Positions 1 to 9,285 are shown, numbered from the stretch's first letter. The stretch is 19,278 nt of DNA from Bacillota bacterium (GCA_023481335.1 JAMCWI010000033.1:1-19278); one strand, 5' to 3'. The notes: generated by a model from the letters alone, not told the origin. Program-made: numbers and translations.

Positions 1-2
1 TT

Positions 3-1607
<1,605 letters not shown>

Positions 1608-1616
1608 GACAAGGTA

Positions 1617-1739
1617 AGACAAGGGGACGGTTCCCTTGTCTTGCCCCCCTGCCTGTCAAGGGGACGGTTCCTTTTGAGACAAGGGGACGGTTCTCTTGTC
1701 TTGCCCCCCCTGAAGACAAGAGAACCGTCCCCTTGTCTT
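1617..1739. repeat. REP-like palindrome cluster 1 (GGGGACGGTTC core), four units
   Basis: Four copies of the core GGGACGGTTC lie in the secA-prfB gap. Three read on the plus strand (about 1617-1642, 1654-1680, 1677-1702) and one is inverted (1713-1738). The core is flanked by the self-complementary word GACAAG/CTTGTC. Copies three and four form a perfect 26-bp inverted repeat (1677-1702 with 1713-1738) around a 10-nt C-rich loop. The second unit has decayed flanks. The cluster begins about 10 nt after the secA stop. It could act as an mRNA 3' stabiliser or attenuator. No U-tract follows, so it is not a typical intrinsic terminator. Confidence 0.85.
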
Positions 1740-1776
1740 ACCCTTGACATACTTGACATAAGAGAGGATGAATTTT

Positions 1777-2890
1777 TTGTTGGATGCTGAAGTAAGGCGC
1801 GACCTGGAACAGTTGGGGAAGCGTATCGATGATTTGAGGGTTTCTCTTTGACATCACGGGACAGCAGGATGAGATAGCCAAACACGAGCAGGAAATGATG
1901 CAGGAAGGTTTTTGGGACGACATCGAGCACAGCCAGAAGGTCAACCAAAGGCTGGCCGGTCTCAAGGGCAGGGTGGAGAGTTTTACTGCCCTGGAGTCCT
2001 CGCTGCAGGATCTGGAAGTCATGCTGGAACTGTGCCTGGAGGAACAGGACCCCCTGCTGGAAGAAGAATTAATCACCGAATTGGCCGCCCTGGCCAAGCG
2101 GGTGGAAGACACCGAACTGGAAGTGCTGCTCTCCGGCCCCTACGACCGGAGCGACGCCATCCTGGCCCTGCACCCGGGGGCTGGGGGCACCGAATCCCAG
2201 GACTGGGCCCAGATGCTGCTGCGCATGTACACCCGGTACTGTGAAAATCACAACTTCAAGGTGGAGGTTTTAGATCTGCTGCCGGGGGATGAGGCAGGCA
2301 TTAAAAGTGCCACCATCCAAGTCTCCGGCCCCAACGCCTACGGCTATCTGCGCTGCGAAAAGGGCGTGCATCGGCTGGTGCGCATCTCTCCCTTTGACGC
2401 CGCCGGCCGCCGTCATACCTCCTTTGCCTCGGTGGATGTGCTGCCGGTGGTGGAGGACGAAGTGGAGGTCAATATCCGCCAGGAGGACCTGAAGGTTGAT
2501 ACCTACCGCTCCGGCGGCGCCGGGGGCCAGCATGTCAACAAAACCGACTCGGCGGTGCGCATCACCCACCTGCCCACGGGCATTGTGGTGGCCTGCCAGA
2601 ACGAACGCTCCCAGACCTACAACCGCCTAGCCGCCATGAAATTATTGAAGGCCAAGCTGATTGACCAGGAACTGCGCAAGAAAGAAGAGGAATTAAACGC
2701 CCTGCGGGGCGACCAAAAGGACATCGCCTGGGGCAGCCAAATCCGTTCTTACGTATTTCACCCCTACAGCCTGGTCAAAGACCACCGCACCGGGGTGGAA
2801 GTGGGCAATGTCCACGCTGTGATGGACGGCCATATCGGCGACTTTATCGCCGCCTACCTCAAAGAAAAAGCCGCTCCCAAGGAAAACTAA
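1777..2890 (+). CDS. prfB: Peptide chain release factor 2, with programmed +1 frameshift
   Basis: RF2 recognises UGA and UAA and triggers peptide release on the ribosome. The gene is split over two frames. A short 0-frame ends in DLRVSL then TGA at 1849-1851. Reading resumes one base later at GAC 1850 (DITGQQDEIAKHEQEM) and runs to TAA at 2888-2890. This is the autoregulatory frameshift typical of prfB. The catalytic GGQ is present (YRSGGAGGQHVNKTDSAV), as is the RF2-type SPF codon-recognition tripeptide (RISPFDAAGRRHTSFASV). I prefer TTG 1777 as start: AGAGAGG at 1761-1767 is 9 nt upstream and the 0-frame peptide is then 24 residues, the length I recall for Bacillus RF2. ATG 1768 directly abuts the Shine-Dalgarno and is the alternative. 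The product is about 370 residues. An annotation starting at ATG 1895 would lose the N-terminus. Confidence 0.93.
1836..1852 (+). promoter_or_regulatory. prfB programmed +1 frameshift site
   Basis: The slippery codon CTT (1846-1848) is followed by TGA C (1849-1852), the canonical CUU-UGA-C arrangement in which peptidyl-tRNA-Leu slips to UUU when RF2 is scarce. The upstream Shine-Dalgarno-like stimulator is GAGGG (1836-1840). It lies 5 nt from CTT, whereas the usual AGGGGG stimulator sits about 3 nt away. The leader codons read TTG AGG GTT TCT CTT TGA. Confidence 0.88.
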
Positions 2891-2962
2891 TTCAAGTGGG
2901 GACGGTTCTTGACTTGAATTCGCTGAATTGAATTCAAGTCAAGAACCGTCCCCACTTGAATT
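2889..2962. repeat. REP-like palindrome 2, perfect 32-bp inverted repeat on the prfB stop
   Basis: The arms 2889-2920 and 2931-2962 are perfectly complementary over 32 bp around a 10-nt loop (CGCTGAATTG). Each arm contains GGGGACGGTTC flanked by TTCAAGT and ACTTGAA. The left arm includes the last two bases of the prfB TAA codon. The core is the same as in the elements after secA and uvrA but the flanking word differs. No T-run follows. The next 198 bp up to the YitT gene show no convincing gene; a TATGAT hexamer at 3114-3119 has no matching -35. Confidence 0.9.
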
Positions 2963-3160
2963 CTGAAAAACGAAAACAGGGGTTTCTGCAGCAGAATCAT
3001 ATCTGTTTCGACAGGATTTTTCCCTGGCTTGGAAGGATTTAGCACCCGGGGGGAGAACACTTATACTGGCCTAATTGAACGTTGTCGGCAAAATAGGCTG
3101 TCTCTTTTTGGGGTATGATAAGTCCGACTATGAATACTTTGACTTGAAAGGGATAAATCC

Positions 3161-4012
3161 ATGTTCCTGCGCTGGTTGAAAGAGTATCTGGGTGTTACCA
3201 TAGGTGTCATATTAACGGCAGTCGGCTTGGACGCCTTCCTGGTGCCGGCCAAAATTGCCGCCGGCGGTCTTAGCGGTGTGGCCACCATTCTATATCATAT
3301 TGCCAACCTGCCCGTGGGCCTTACCATGCTGGTCATGAATATACCCCTTTTTATCTGGTCCACTGTCCGGCTGGGCTGGCGGTTTACGGTCAACTCGGTC
3401 TACGGCACCGTTGCCCTTTCGGTCTTTGTGGATTTGCTGGCTCCCTATTTGCCCTTATTAACTGAAGACTTGCTCTTGGCCAGCCTCTACGGCGGTGTCC
3501 TGATGGGCATCGGGCTGGGCCTGGTGTTTCGCTTCAACGGCACCACCGGCGGCACCGAATTGCTGGCGGCCATTTTAAGGAGTTATACAGGTACGAATAT
3601 TGGCTTATTGTTATTTATCATCGACGGGCTGGTGGTGCTGTGGGCAGGTATTGTTTTCCGCTCGGCGGAACTGGCCATGTATGCCTTGGTGACTATTTTC
3701 CTCACCGCCTGGATCATCGATCTCGTTATTGAGGGTTTTAGCACCGCCAAGGCCTTTATGATTGTCACCAAAAAGGCAGACGCCATCAGTGCCGCCATCA
3801 TCAAGGATTTGGATCGCAGCGCCACAGCCTGGAAGGCTAAGGGGATGTATACCGGCAAAGAACAGGAGGTCCTCATCTCTGTGGTGGGCCGTACCGAGGT
3901 TAGCAGGCTAAAGGATATTGTAAAGAAGGAAGACCCCGCTGCCTTTATCATTCTGGCAAATGTACACGAGGTATTGGGAGAGGGTTTTAAGGAATTAAGA
4001 AACGAGAAGTGA
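3161..4012 (+). CDS. YitT-family (DUF161/DUF2179) integral membrane protein
   Basis: A 283-residue protein starting MFLRWLKEYLGVTIG. The N-terminal two thirds contain about five hydrophobic segments (around residues 10-30, 36-68, 75-95, 105-125, 145-190). They carry the glycine-rich stretches VPAKIAAGGLSGVATIL and FRFNGTTGGTELLA typical of the YitT family. The soluble C-terminal domain, from about residue 200, matches the DUF2179 pattern (FMIVTKKADAISAAIIKDLDRSAT ... GRTEVSRLKDIVKKEDPAAF, quoted in parts). The biochemical role of the family is unsettled. A YitT-family gene (yvjA) also lies between prfB and ftsE in B. subtilis, which supports orthology by position. The Shine-Dalgarno is AAAGGGA just upstream. 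The stop is 35 nt before the transketolase start, so co-transcription with it is plausible. Confidence 0.88.
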   Translation: MFLRWLKEYLGVTIGVILTAVGLDAFLVPAKIAAGGLSGVATILYHIANLPVGLTMLVMNIPLFIWSTVRLGWRFTVNSVYGTVALSVFVDLLAPYLPLLTEDLLLASLYGGVLMGIGLGLVFRFNGTTGGTELLAAILRSYTGTNIGLLLFIIDGLVVLWAGIVFRSAELAMYALVTIFLTAWIIDLVIEGFSTAKAFMIVTKKADAISAAIIKDLDRSATAWKAKGMYTGKEQEVLISVVGRTEVSRLKDIVKKEDPAAFIILANVHEVLGEGFKELRNEK

Positions 4013-4046
4013 TATGCAATTTTATTTTAATCTGGAGGGAAACAAC

Positions 4047-4862
4047 ATGGATGAAAAAATTACCAACCTGAAGGAGCGGGCCAAGGCCATTCGACGCCAC
4101 ATTATCACCATGCTGGGTGAAGCCGGCTCCGGCCATCCCGGCGGCTCCCTGTCGGCGGCGGACATTGTCAGCGCGCTCTTCTTTGACACCATGAAACTGG
4201 ACCCGGAAAAACCGGATTGGCCCGGCCGTGACCGCTTTGTTTTGTCCAAGGGCCATGCAGCGCCGGTGCTTTACGCCGCCCTGGCGGAAAAGGGCTTCCT
4301 GCCCATAGAAGAACTGCTGACCCTGCGTAAGCTGGGCAGCCGCTTACAGGGACACCCGGATATGAAGAAGCTGCCCGGCGTCGAGATGTCCACCGGCTCC
4401 CTGGGACAAGGGATTTCCGCCGCCGTAGGCATGGCCATGGGCCTCCGGTTGGACGGCGGGGATCAGCGGGTCTACGCCCTGCTGGGTGACGGCGAAGCCC
4501 AGGAAGGCCAGGTTTGGGAAGCGGCCATGGCCGCCGGTCACTTTAAGCTGGACAACCTGACCGCATTCCTGGACTACAACAATCTGCAAATCGACGGCCC
4601 GGTGGACGTGGTCATGAACGTGGCACCGCTGAATGATAAGTGGCGGGCCTTCAACTGGCACGTCATCGAAATCGACGGCCACGACATGGCACAAATTCTG
4701 AAGGCCATCGAAGAAGCCCACGCCACCAAAAGCAAACCCACCGTCATCATCGCCAAAACCATCAAAGGCAAAGGCGTCTCCTTCATGGAAGACCAGGTAG
4801 GCTGGCACGGCAACGCCCCCAAGCCGGAGCAGGTGGAGCAGGCGCTGAAGGAATTAGCGTAG
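4047..4862 (+). CDS. Transketolase, N-terminal (TPP-binding) subunit
   Basis: This is the alpha half of a split transketolase, the thiamine-diphosphate enzyme of the non-oxidative pentose phosphate pathway that moves two-carbon ketol units between sugar phosphates. The visible signature is GEAGSGHPGGSLSAADI near the N-terminus. The TPP/Mg site follows as GDGEAQEGQVWEAA ... LDYNNLQIDG (the GDG-NN motif), and the catalytic-loop histidines as KGHAAPVLYAAL. The frame is open from ATG 4014, but ATG 4047 has GGAGGG at 4034-4039 with good spacing and gives the expected N-terminus (MDEKITNLKERAKAIRRHI). The product is 271 residues. Split transketolases are common in Firmicutes, usually with the two genes adjacent; here the partner is 405 bp downstream behind a repeat block. 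Confidence 0.94.
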   Translation: MDEKITNLKERAKAIRRHIITMLGEAGSGHPGGSLSAADIVSALFFDTMKLDPEKPDWPGRDRFVLSKGHAAPVLYAALAEKGFLPIEELLTLRKLGSRLQGHPDMKKLPGVEMSTGSLGQGISAAVGMAMGLRLDGGDQRVYALLGDGEAQEGQVWEAAMAAGHFKLDNLTAFLDYNNLQIDGPVDVVMNVAPLNDKWRAFNWHVIEIDGHDMAQILKAIEEAHATKSKPTVIIAKTIKGKGVSFMEDQVGWHGNAPKPEQVEQALKELA

Positions 4863-4901
4863 GGTTAGCTTAAATCAAGCCCTTACCATCTTGGCAAACA
4901 G

Positions 4902-5034
4902 GCCATCAGCCGTCGGCTGTCAGCTGTCAGCTGTCAGCCGTCAGCCATCAGCCATCAGCTGTCAGCTGTCAGCTGTCAGCCGTCAGCCATCAGCCATCAG
5001 CCATCAGCCATCAGCTGTCAGCTGACAGCCGTCA
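4902..5034 (+). repeat. Tandem heptanucleotide array, 19 units of GCYRTCA
   Basis: Nineteen consecutive 7-bp units with no phase break. Three variants make up almost all of it: GCCATCA, GCCGTCA and GCTGTCA, plus one GCCGTCG and one GCTGACA. The order contains a higher-order duplication: the six-unit block 4916-4957 is repeated exactly at 4958-4999 (42 bp). Units 5014-5029 form a 16-bp perfect palindrome (GCTGTCAGCTGACAGC). The array lies in the 405-bp gap between the two transketolase genes, where I find no gene. It is not CRISPR because there are no spacers. Confidence 0.95.
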
Positions 5035-5051
5035 GCTTAAAACAAAAAACC

Positions 5052-5079
5052 AAAGCCGAAAGCCGAAGGCTGATGGCTA
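5052..5079 (+). repeat. Short heptamer block AAAGCCG / AAGGCTG / ATGGCTA
   Basis: Four in-phase heptamers: AAAGCCG, AAAGCCG, AAGGCTG, ATGGCTA. The same switch from AAAGCC-type to A-N-GGCTG-type units, with unbroken phase, occurs at 5170-5204 and at 15995-16057. It lies in the transketolase gap. The sequence around it (5080-5169) shows no gene; a TTGAAT at about 5112 with a weak TATTGC 17 nt later is too poor to call a promoter. Confidence 0.75.
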
Positions 5080-5169
5080 AAGCCCAGCCTAGAGCAAACC
5101 TAATACATTACTTGAATTTCCTAAGGGTCAGTGATATTGCCATCAGCCTTGGCTAACTACAAGCCCAAA

Positions 5170-5204
5170 AAAGCCGATGGCTGACGGCTGACGGCTGACG
5201 GCTA
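5170..5204 (+). repeat. Heptamer block facing the main array (AAAGCCG then AYGGCTG units)
   Basis: Five in-phase heptamers: AAAGCCG, ATGGCTG, ACGGCTG, ACGGCTG, ACGGCTA. Read on the minus strand these are GCCGTCA/GCCATCA-type units, so this block is inverted relative to the 19-unit array at 4902-5034. The two could pair across about 150 nt in a transcript. The block ends 63 nt before the start codon of the second transketolase gene. Confidence 0.85.
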
Positions 5205-5267
5205 AATAAAAAGCAATACAATCCCGAAAAACCCTAACCTAAACTAGAAAGCCGGAGGTTTCAAAAT

Positions 5268-6209
5268 ATGACCAAGAAAATCGCCACCCGGGAGGCATAC
5301 GGCCAGGAACTGGTTCGCCTGGGAGCTGATAATAAAGACGTGGTGGTGTTGGACGCCGACCTGTCCAAGTCCACCAAGACCCATGATTTTATGAAAAACC
5401 ACCCCGACCGCTTCTTTAACATGGGCATCGCCGAAGGCAATATGATGGCTGTCGCCGCGGGACTGGCCGCCGTGGGCAAGATTCCCTTCGCCAGCACCTT
5501 CGCGGTGTTTGCCACCGGCCGGGCCTTTGAGCAAATTCGCAACAGCATTTGCTACCCCAGGCTGAACGTCAAGATTGCCGCCACCCACGCCGGGGTCACA
5601 GTAGGGGAAGACGGCGGTTCCCACCAGTCCATCGAAGATATCGCCATTATGCGCTCCCTGCCCGGCATGACCGTATTTGTTCCGGCGGATGCCGTGGAAA
5701 CCGCCGCCGCCATCCGGGCCGCAGCGGAAATCAAAGGCCCTGTTTACATCCGCCTGGGCAGATCCGGGGTGCCGGTGCTGCACGGCGAAGATTTCAACTT
5801 TATCCCCGGCGAGGCCGTCACCCTGCGGGAAGGCACCGATGTGGCCATCATTGCCACCGGCATCATGGTTTCTGCCGCCCTGGAAGCCGCCGAAACCCTG
5901 GCAGCCGAAGGAATCAGTGCCATGGTGCTGGATGTCCACACCATAAAGCCCCTGGACATTTTTGCCATTGTAGAGGCCGCCAGAAAGTGCGGTGCCGTGG
6001 TCACCGCCGAAGAACACTCCATCATCGGCGGCCTGGGCAGTGCCGTGGCGGAAACCCTGTCCGAACATCAACCGGTTCCCCTGCAGCGCGTCGGTGTCAG
6101 GGACACCTTCGGTGAATCCGGCAAACCCGCCGAACTCCTGCAGCACTTCGGCCTCACCGCCGCCAACATCGCCGAAGCGGCCCGCAAGGCAGTCTCCAAG
6201 AAGAAATAA
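5268..6209 (+). CDS. Transketolase, C-terminal subunit
   Basis: This is the beta half of the split transketolase, 313 residues (MTKKIATREAYGQELVRLG). It carries the pyrimidine-binding domain with GIAEGNMMAVAAGLAAVGK, whose glutamate activates TPP. The segment FATGRAFEQIRNSICYPRLN follows, then the C-terminal transketolase domain (GTDVAIIATGIMVSAALEAA; EEHSIIGGLGSAVAETL). The Shine-Dalgarno GGAGG is 11 nt before ATG 5268. Both halves are full length, so an active alpha2beta2 enzyme is expected. The 405-bp repeat-rich spacer from the alpha gene is unusual and may uncouple their translation. A strong terminator follows at 6232. The closely related 1-deoxyxylulose-5-phosphate synthase is a single long chain, so it is unlikely here. 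Confidence 0.94.
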   Translation: MTKKIATREAYGQELVRLGADNKDVVVLDADLSKSTKTHDFMKNHPDRFFNMGIAEGNMMAVAAGLAAVGKIPFASTFAVFATGRAFEQIRNSICYPRLNVKIAATHAGVTVGEDGGSHQSIEDIAIMRSLPGMTVFVPADAVETAAAIRAAAEIKGPVYIRLGRSGVPVLHGEDFNFIPGEAVTLREGTDVAIIATGIMVSAALEAAETLAAEGISAMVLDVHTIKPLDIFAIVEAARKCGAVVTAEEHSIIGGLGSAVAETLSEHQPVPLQRVGVRDTFGESGKPAELLQHFGLTAANIAEAARKAVSKKK

Positions 6210-6231
6210 CGATACTGTTCACGCAAAAACC

Positions 6232-6267
6232 AGAGTGCCGCCCCCCTAGGGGGAGGGCACTCTTTTT
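6232..6267 (+). terminator. Intrinsic terminator after the transketolase genes
   Basis: The arms AGAGTGCC...CCCC and GGGG...GGCACTCT form a GC-rich stem of about 15 bp with two mismatches and a very short loop. A T5 tract and another T-run follow. It lies 22 nt after the transketolase stop and ends the 3161-6209 unit. Confidence 0.88.
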
Positions 6268-6392
6268 GCTTTTTCTGTAAAAAATTGGACAAATAGGCAT
6301 GATTTTTTGGCGAATTTTAAAGGAATTTCTGCTTTTGGCGTAGAAACTCAATAGGTGGTTCCCAAGATTATAACGTTTGGAAAGGTGTTAAG

Positions 6393-7079
6393 ATGATACA
6401 GTTCTACAATGTCTCCAAGGTATACGACAACGGCGTTAAGGCTGTTTCTGACTTGACTCTGCATATAAAAAAGGGTGAATTCGTGTTCCTGGTAGGTGCC
6501 AGCGGCGCCGGCAAATCTACCTTGATTAAACTGATCTTTCGGGAAGAGCTGCCCACCCGGGGGCAGGTTATGTTTAACGGCAAGAATATTATCCGCATGA
6601 AGAACCGGGAAGTTCCCCACATGCGGCGGAAAATCGGCATGGTTTTTCAGGATTTTCGCCTGCTGTCCCAAAAGACCGCGGCGGAAAACGTGGCCTTTGC
6701 CCTGGAAATCACCGGCACCTCCGGCAAAGAAATCAAACGCATTGTGCCGGAGGTTTTGGAGCAGGTGGGGCTGAAGGACAAAGGCAATCTGCTGCCCAAC
6801 CAGATGTCCGGCGGGGAGCAGCAGAGGGTCTGCATTGCCAGGGCCATTGTCAATAACCCCCTGTTAATCATTGCCGATGAACCCACCGGCAACCTGGACC
6901 CCGGTACCTCCTGGGAAATCATGAAGCTGTTCCAGGATATCAACCGCCGGGGCACCACCATCCTGATGGCCACCCACGATTCTGAAATCGTGGACAACAT
7001 GAAAAAGCGGGTTATTGCCCTGTCCAACGGCTGCGTAGTGCGGGATGAAGAGAGTGGGGTGTACCGCTGTGAACTTTAA
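6393..7079 (+). CDS. ftsE: Cell-division ABC transporter ATP-binding protein FtsE
   Basis: FtsE is the cytoplasmic ATPase of the FtsEX complex, which works at the septum or lateral wall to switch peptidoglycan hydrolases on and off rather than to transport a solute. The 228 residues carry Walker A GASGAGKST (35-43), the Q-loop VFQDFRLL, signature SGGEQQRV (139-146), Walker B LLIIADEP (157-164) and the H-loop MATHDSEIV. The N-terminus MIQFYNVSKVYDNGVKAVSDL is typical of Firmicutes FtsE. AAAGGTG precedes ATG 6393. The 3' end overlaps ftsX, so translation is coupled. The 115 bp upstream of the Shine-Dalgarno should hold the promoter but I cannot pick a clear pair. Confidence 0.96.
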   Translation: MIQFYNVSKVYDNGVKAVSDLTLHIKKGEFVFLVGASGAGKSTLIKLIFREELPTRGQVMFNGKNIIRMKNREVPHMRRKIGMVFQDFRLLSQKTAAENVAFALEITGTSGKEIKRIVPEVLEQVGLKDKGNLLPNQMSGGEQQRVCIARAIVNNPLLIIADEPTGNLDPGTSWEIMKLFQDINRRGTTILMATHDSEIVDNMKKRVIALSNGCVVRDEESGVYRCEL

Positions 7080-7956
7080 TACCATTAAATATTTCTTCCG
7101 GGAAGCCTTCCATTCCCTGATTAGAAACAGCTGGCTTTCCATTTCCTCGGTGGGCATCGTCACCGTCTCCCTGATTATCCTGGGCGCATCGCTGCTGCTG
7201 GTGGTGAATGCTGAAAAGCTGGCCCAATCGGTGGAAAGCAGCGTTGAGATTACCGCCTTTTTGGAAGAAAGCGTGGGCACCGTCGACCGTGACGAGCTGG
7301 CGGAAAAAATTAAAAGCAATCCCGAGGTGGACACCGTAGAGTTTGTTTCCAAGGAGCAGGCCCTGCGGGAAATGAAGGAAAGTTTCGGCGAACGGGCCGA
7401 TATTCTGGAATCCCTGGAGGAGAGCAATCCCCTGCCCGATGCCTTCCGGGTAAAGACCAAGCAGGCCGCGGCGGTACCGGCCACCGCCCAGAAAATCGAA
7501 GAAATGACCGGCATCGAACAAGTTCGCTACGGCCAGGGTGTGGTGGAAAAGCTTCTCAATGTGACCCGCTGGGTCCGTTATGCCAGTTTGGCAACCCTGA
7601 CCATGCTGACACTGGCTGCCGTATTTATAATTGCCACCACCATTCGCATGTCGGTCTTTGCCCGCCGCCGGGAAATCGGCATTATGAAAATACTGGGCGC
7701 CACCAACTGGTTTGTCCGTTTTCCCTTTGTGCTGGAGGGCATTGTGCTGGGCCTCACCGGCGGGCTTATAGCCGTCCTCGTGGTGGATTTGGCATATCTT
7801 TCCCTCATGGACAAACTGAAAATCTCCCTGCCCTTTATTCAACTGGTTAGCGAACCCAGAACCATCCTGTACATTTTAGGCAGCATGCTGGGCCTCGGTG
7901 TTCTCATCGGTGCCCTGGGCAGCTGGTTCTCCCTAAGAAAATTTTTGAAAGTATAA
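7069..7956 (+). CDS. ftsX: Cell-division membrane protein FtsX
   Basis: FtsX is the transmembrane partner of FtsE; its extracellular loop contacts and activates murein hydrolases. I choose GTG 7069, which gives MNFNTIKYFFREAFHSLIRN. That matches the family N-terminus, overlaps ftsE by 11 nt, and has GGGGTG about 8 nt upstream inside ftsE. The longer frame from ATG 7045 adds eight unlikely residues. The 295 residues have the usual topology. TM1 lies at about 20-42. An extracellular domain of about 120 residues follows (VEITAFLEESVGTVDRDELA onward). Three more helices then lead to the C-terminus, with the conserved cytoplasmic RRREIGIMKILGATNWF between TM2 and TM3. Confidence 0.95.
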   Translation: MNFNTIKYFFREAFHSLIRNSWLSISSVGIVTVSLIILGASLLLVVNAEKLAQSVESSVEITAFLEESVGTVDRDELAEKIKSNPEVDTVEFVSKEQALREMKESFGERADILESLEESNPLPDAFRVKTKQAAAVPATAQKIEEMTGIEQVRYGQGVVEKLLNVTRWVRYASLATLTMLTLAAVFIIATTIRMSVFARRREIGIMKILGATNWFVRFPFVLEGIVLGLTGGLIAVLVVDLAYLSLMDKLKISLPFIQLVSEPRTILYILGSMLGLGVLIGALGSWFSLRKFLKV

Positions 7957-8024
7957 ACGGCAACTACCACCGTTACCGTCGGCGGAACCCGACTACCACC
8001 GCCCGACGACTGACGACCTAATAT

Positions 8025-8030
8025 GGAGGG
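8025..8030 (+). promoter_or_regulatory. Shine-Dalgarno GGAGGG fixing the GTG 8037 start
   Basis: GGAGGG with a 6-nt spacer to GTG 8037 decides the start of the M23 peptidase gene. The 80-nt gap after ftsX also holds a direct repeat, ACTACCACCG, at 7963-7972 and 7992-8001. No terminator is visible, so the gene probably belongs to the ftsEX operon. Confidence 0.8.
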
Positions 8031-8036
8031 ATACCC

Positions 8037-9161
8037 GTGCAGCGCAAATGGATAAAAAAGTTTGTGGCCTTAAGCCTGGGGTTCATGATGCTGGCAGGGA
8101 CTCCGGTGTGGGCCTCTCCCTTGAATCAGCAATTGGATGAGGTAAGAAAACAGCTGAACCAGAAAAAGGCCAAGGAACAACAAACCAGAAGAGTGGTCAC
8201 AGACTATACCAAACAACTGGCCAGCCTTAATCATAATATCAATCAGAAGACCGAGCAGATTAAACAGCTGGAGGGTTCCCTGGGTGTTGCGGTGAACCGG
8301 CTGGAGGTAACCAAAAAGGATCTGGCGGCGGCGGAAGACAGTTTGTCTCAAAGCACCGACCAACTTAAGAAAAGGGTTAAGGGCATGTACCAAAGCGGCC
8401 CCGTTGGCTACCTGGAGGTGCTGTTAAGCGCCGGCAGTTTTTCGGATTTTACCAACCGGCTGGAGTTTCTGCAGCGTATGGTGCAAAGCGACAAAGCCAT
8501 TGTGGACCGGATTGCCCAAGAAAAACAGCAAATTGAAGAATACAAAAGTTCCCTGGAAACCAGAACCCGGCAAATTGCCAGCATGAAGAACGAGCAGGAA
8601 TACGCAAAGGAAGTTTTGGCCCAGGCCCAAAATGAAAAGGCCGAGCTGTTAAAGGATGCCAAGCAGGATCTTAGCAGGACCGAAGCGGAAGTGGACCGCT
8701 TGGAGGCCCAGGAGGATGCCATCCTAAGGCAGATCGCCCTGGAAAATGCCAAAAAGGGCGGCAGTTATGCCGGGGGGACTTTCAGTTGGCCGGTGCCCGG
8801 CTATTCCCGCATTTCTTCCCCCTTCGGCTACAGGATCCACCCCATCCTGAAGAAAAAGCGTTTCCACGCCGGGATTGACATTCCCGCACCCACCGGGGCC
8901 GCTGTCATCGCGCCGACCGACGGCACCGTAATCTACTCCGGCACCATGACCGGTTACGGCAAGGTGGTTATGATTGACCACGGCGGCGGGGTGGTGAGCC
9001 TTTACGGGCACCTGTCCGCCCAACTGGTGGGCAACGGGCAGGCGGTCACCAAGGGTTCCACCATTGCCAAGGTTGGCAGTACCGGCATGTCCACCGGCCC
9101 ACACCTGCATTTTGAGGTGCGGAAGAACGGTACCGCAGTGAGCCCCCATAATTATTTATAG
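8037..9161 (+). CDS. Secreted M23 (LytM-type) peptidoglycan endopeptidase with coiled coil
   Basis: A murein hydrolase or hydrolase activator of 374 residues. A signal peptide (MQRKWIKKFVALSLGFMMLA, cleavage near residue 26, after VWA) is followed by a long coiled coil (about 28-235) rich in K, Q, E and L. A C-terminal LytM domain follows from about 250. The zinc and catalytic residues all appear present: H277 and D281 (FHAGID), H325 (YGH), H356 and H358 (HLH). The domain therefore looks enzymatically competent, unlike degenerate EnvC-type activators. The coiled coil plus LytM architecture matches FtsEX-controlled proteins (EnvC; functionally PcsB and CwlO). Its place 80 nt after ftsX suggests it is the FtsX target. 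A hairpin follows the stop. Confidence 0.92.
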   Translation: MQRKWIKKFVALSLGFMMLAGTPVWASPLNQQLDEVRKQLNQKKAKEQQTRRVVTDYTKQLASLNHNINQKTEQIKQLEGSLGVAVNRLEVTKKDLAAAEDSLSQSTDQLKKRVKGMYQSGPVGYLEVLLSAGSFSDFTNRLEFLQRMVQSDKAIVDRIAQEKQQIEEYKSSLETRTRQIASMKNEQEYAKEVLAQAQNEKAELLKDAKQDLSRTEAEVDRLEAQEDAILRQIALENAKKGGSYAGGTFSWPVPGYSRISSPFGYRIHPILKKKRFHAGIDIPAPTGAAVIAPTDGTVIYSGTMTGYGKVVMIDHGGGVVSLYGHLSAQLVGNGQAVTKGSTIAKVGSTGMSTGPHLHFEVRKNGTAVSPHNYL

Positions 9162-9162
9162 C

Positions 9163-9189
9163 AAAGGCCGGGGCTTATCCCCGGCTTTT
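9163..9189 (+). terminator. Intrinsic terminator after the M23 peptidase gene
   Basis: A perfect 7-bp stem GCCGGGG/CCCCGGC with loop CTTAT is followed by TTTT, two bases past the stop codon. The A-run on the left extends pairing with the T-run on the right. It likely separates ftsE-ftsX-M23 from the next gene, which has its own -10 box. Confidence 0.82.
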
Positions 9190-9241
9190 CACGCCGCCAA
9201 AAACTGGAAAAGTCTTTGTAATTTATAGCGTTCTGTTGTAG

Positions 9242-9247
9242 TATAAT
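9242..9247 (+). promoter_or_regulatory. -10 box (TATAAT) of the S41 peptidase gene
   Basis: A perfect TATAAT lies 39 nt before GTG 9286. The -35 is weak (TTGTAA at 9216-9221 with a long 20-bp spacer). If this promoter is used, transcription starts near 9254. That rules out the in-frame ATG at 9250 as start and supports GTG 9286. Confidence 0.65.
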
Positions 9248-9285
9248 ACATGTGTAAAATAAAGAAACGGCAGGCAGGTGTTAGC

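Noticed and set aside
1744..1758. Two TTGACA words before prfB as -35 boxes
   Set aside because: No -10-like hexamer lies 16-18 bp downstream of either; prfB may be read from the secA transcript.
4902..5034. CRISPR array
   Set aside because: Units are 7 bp with no spacers and no cas genes nearby; it is a simple tandem repeat.
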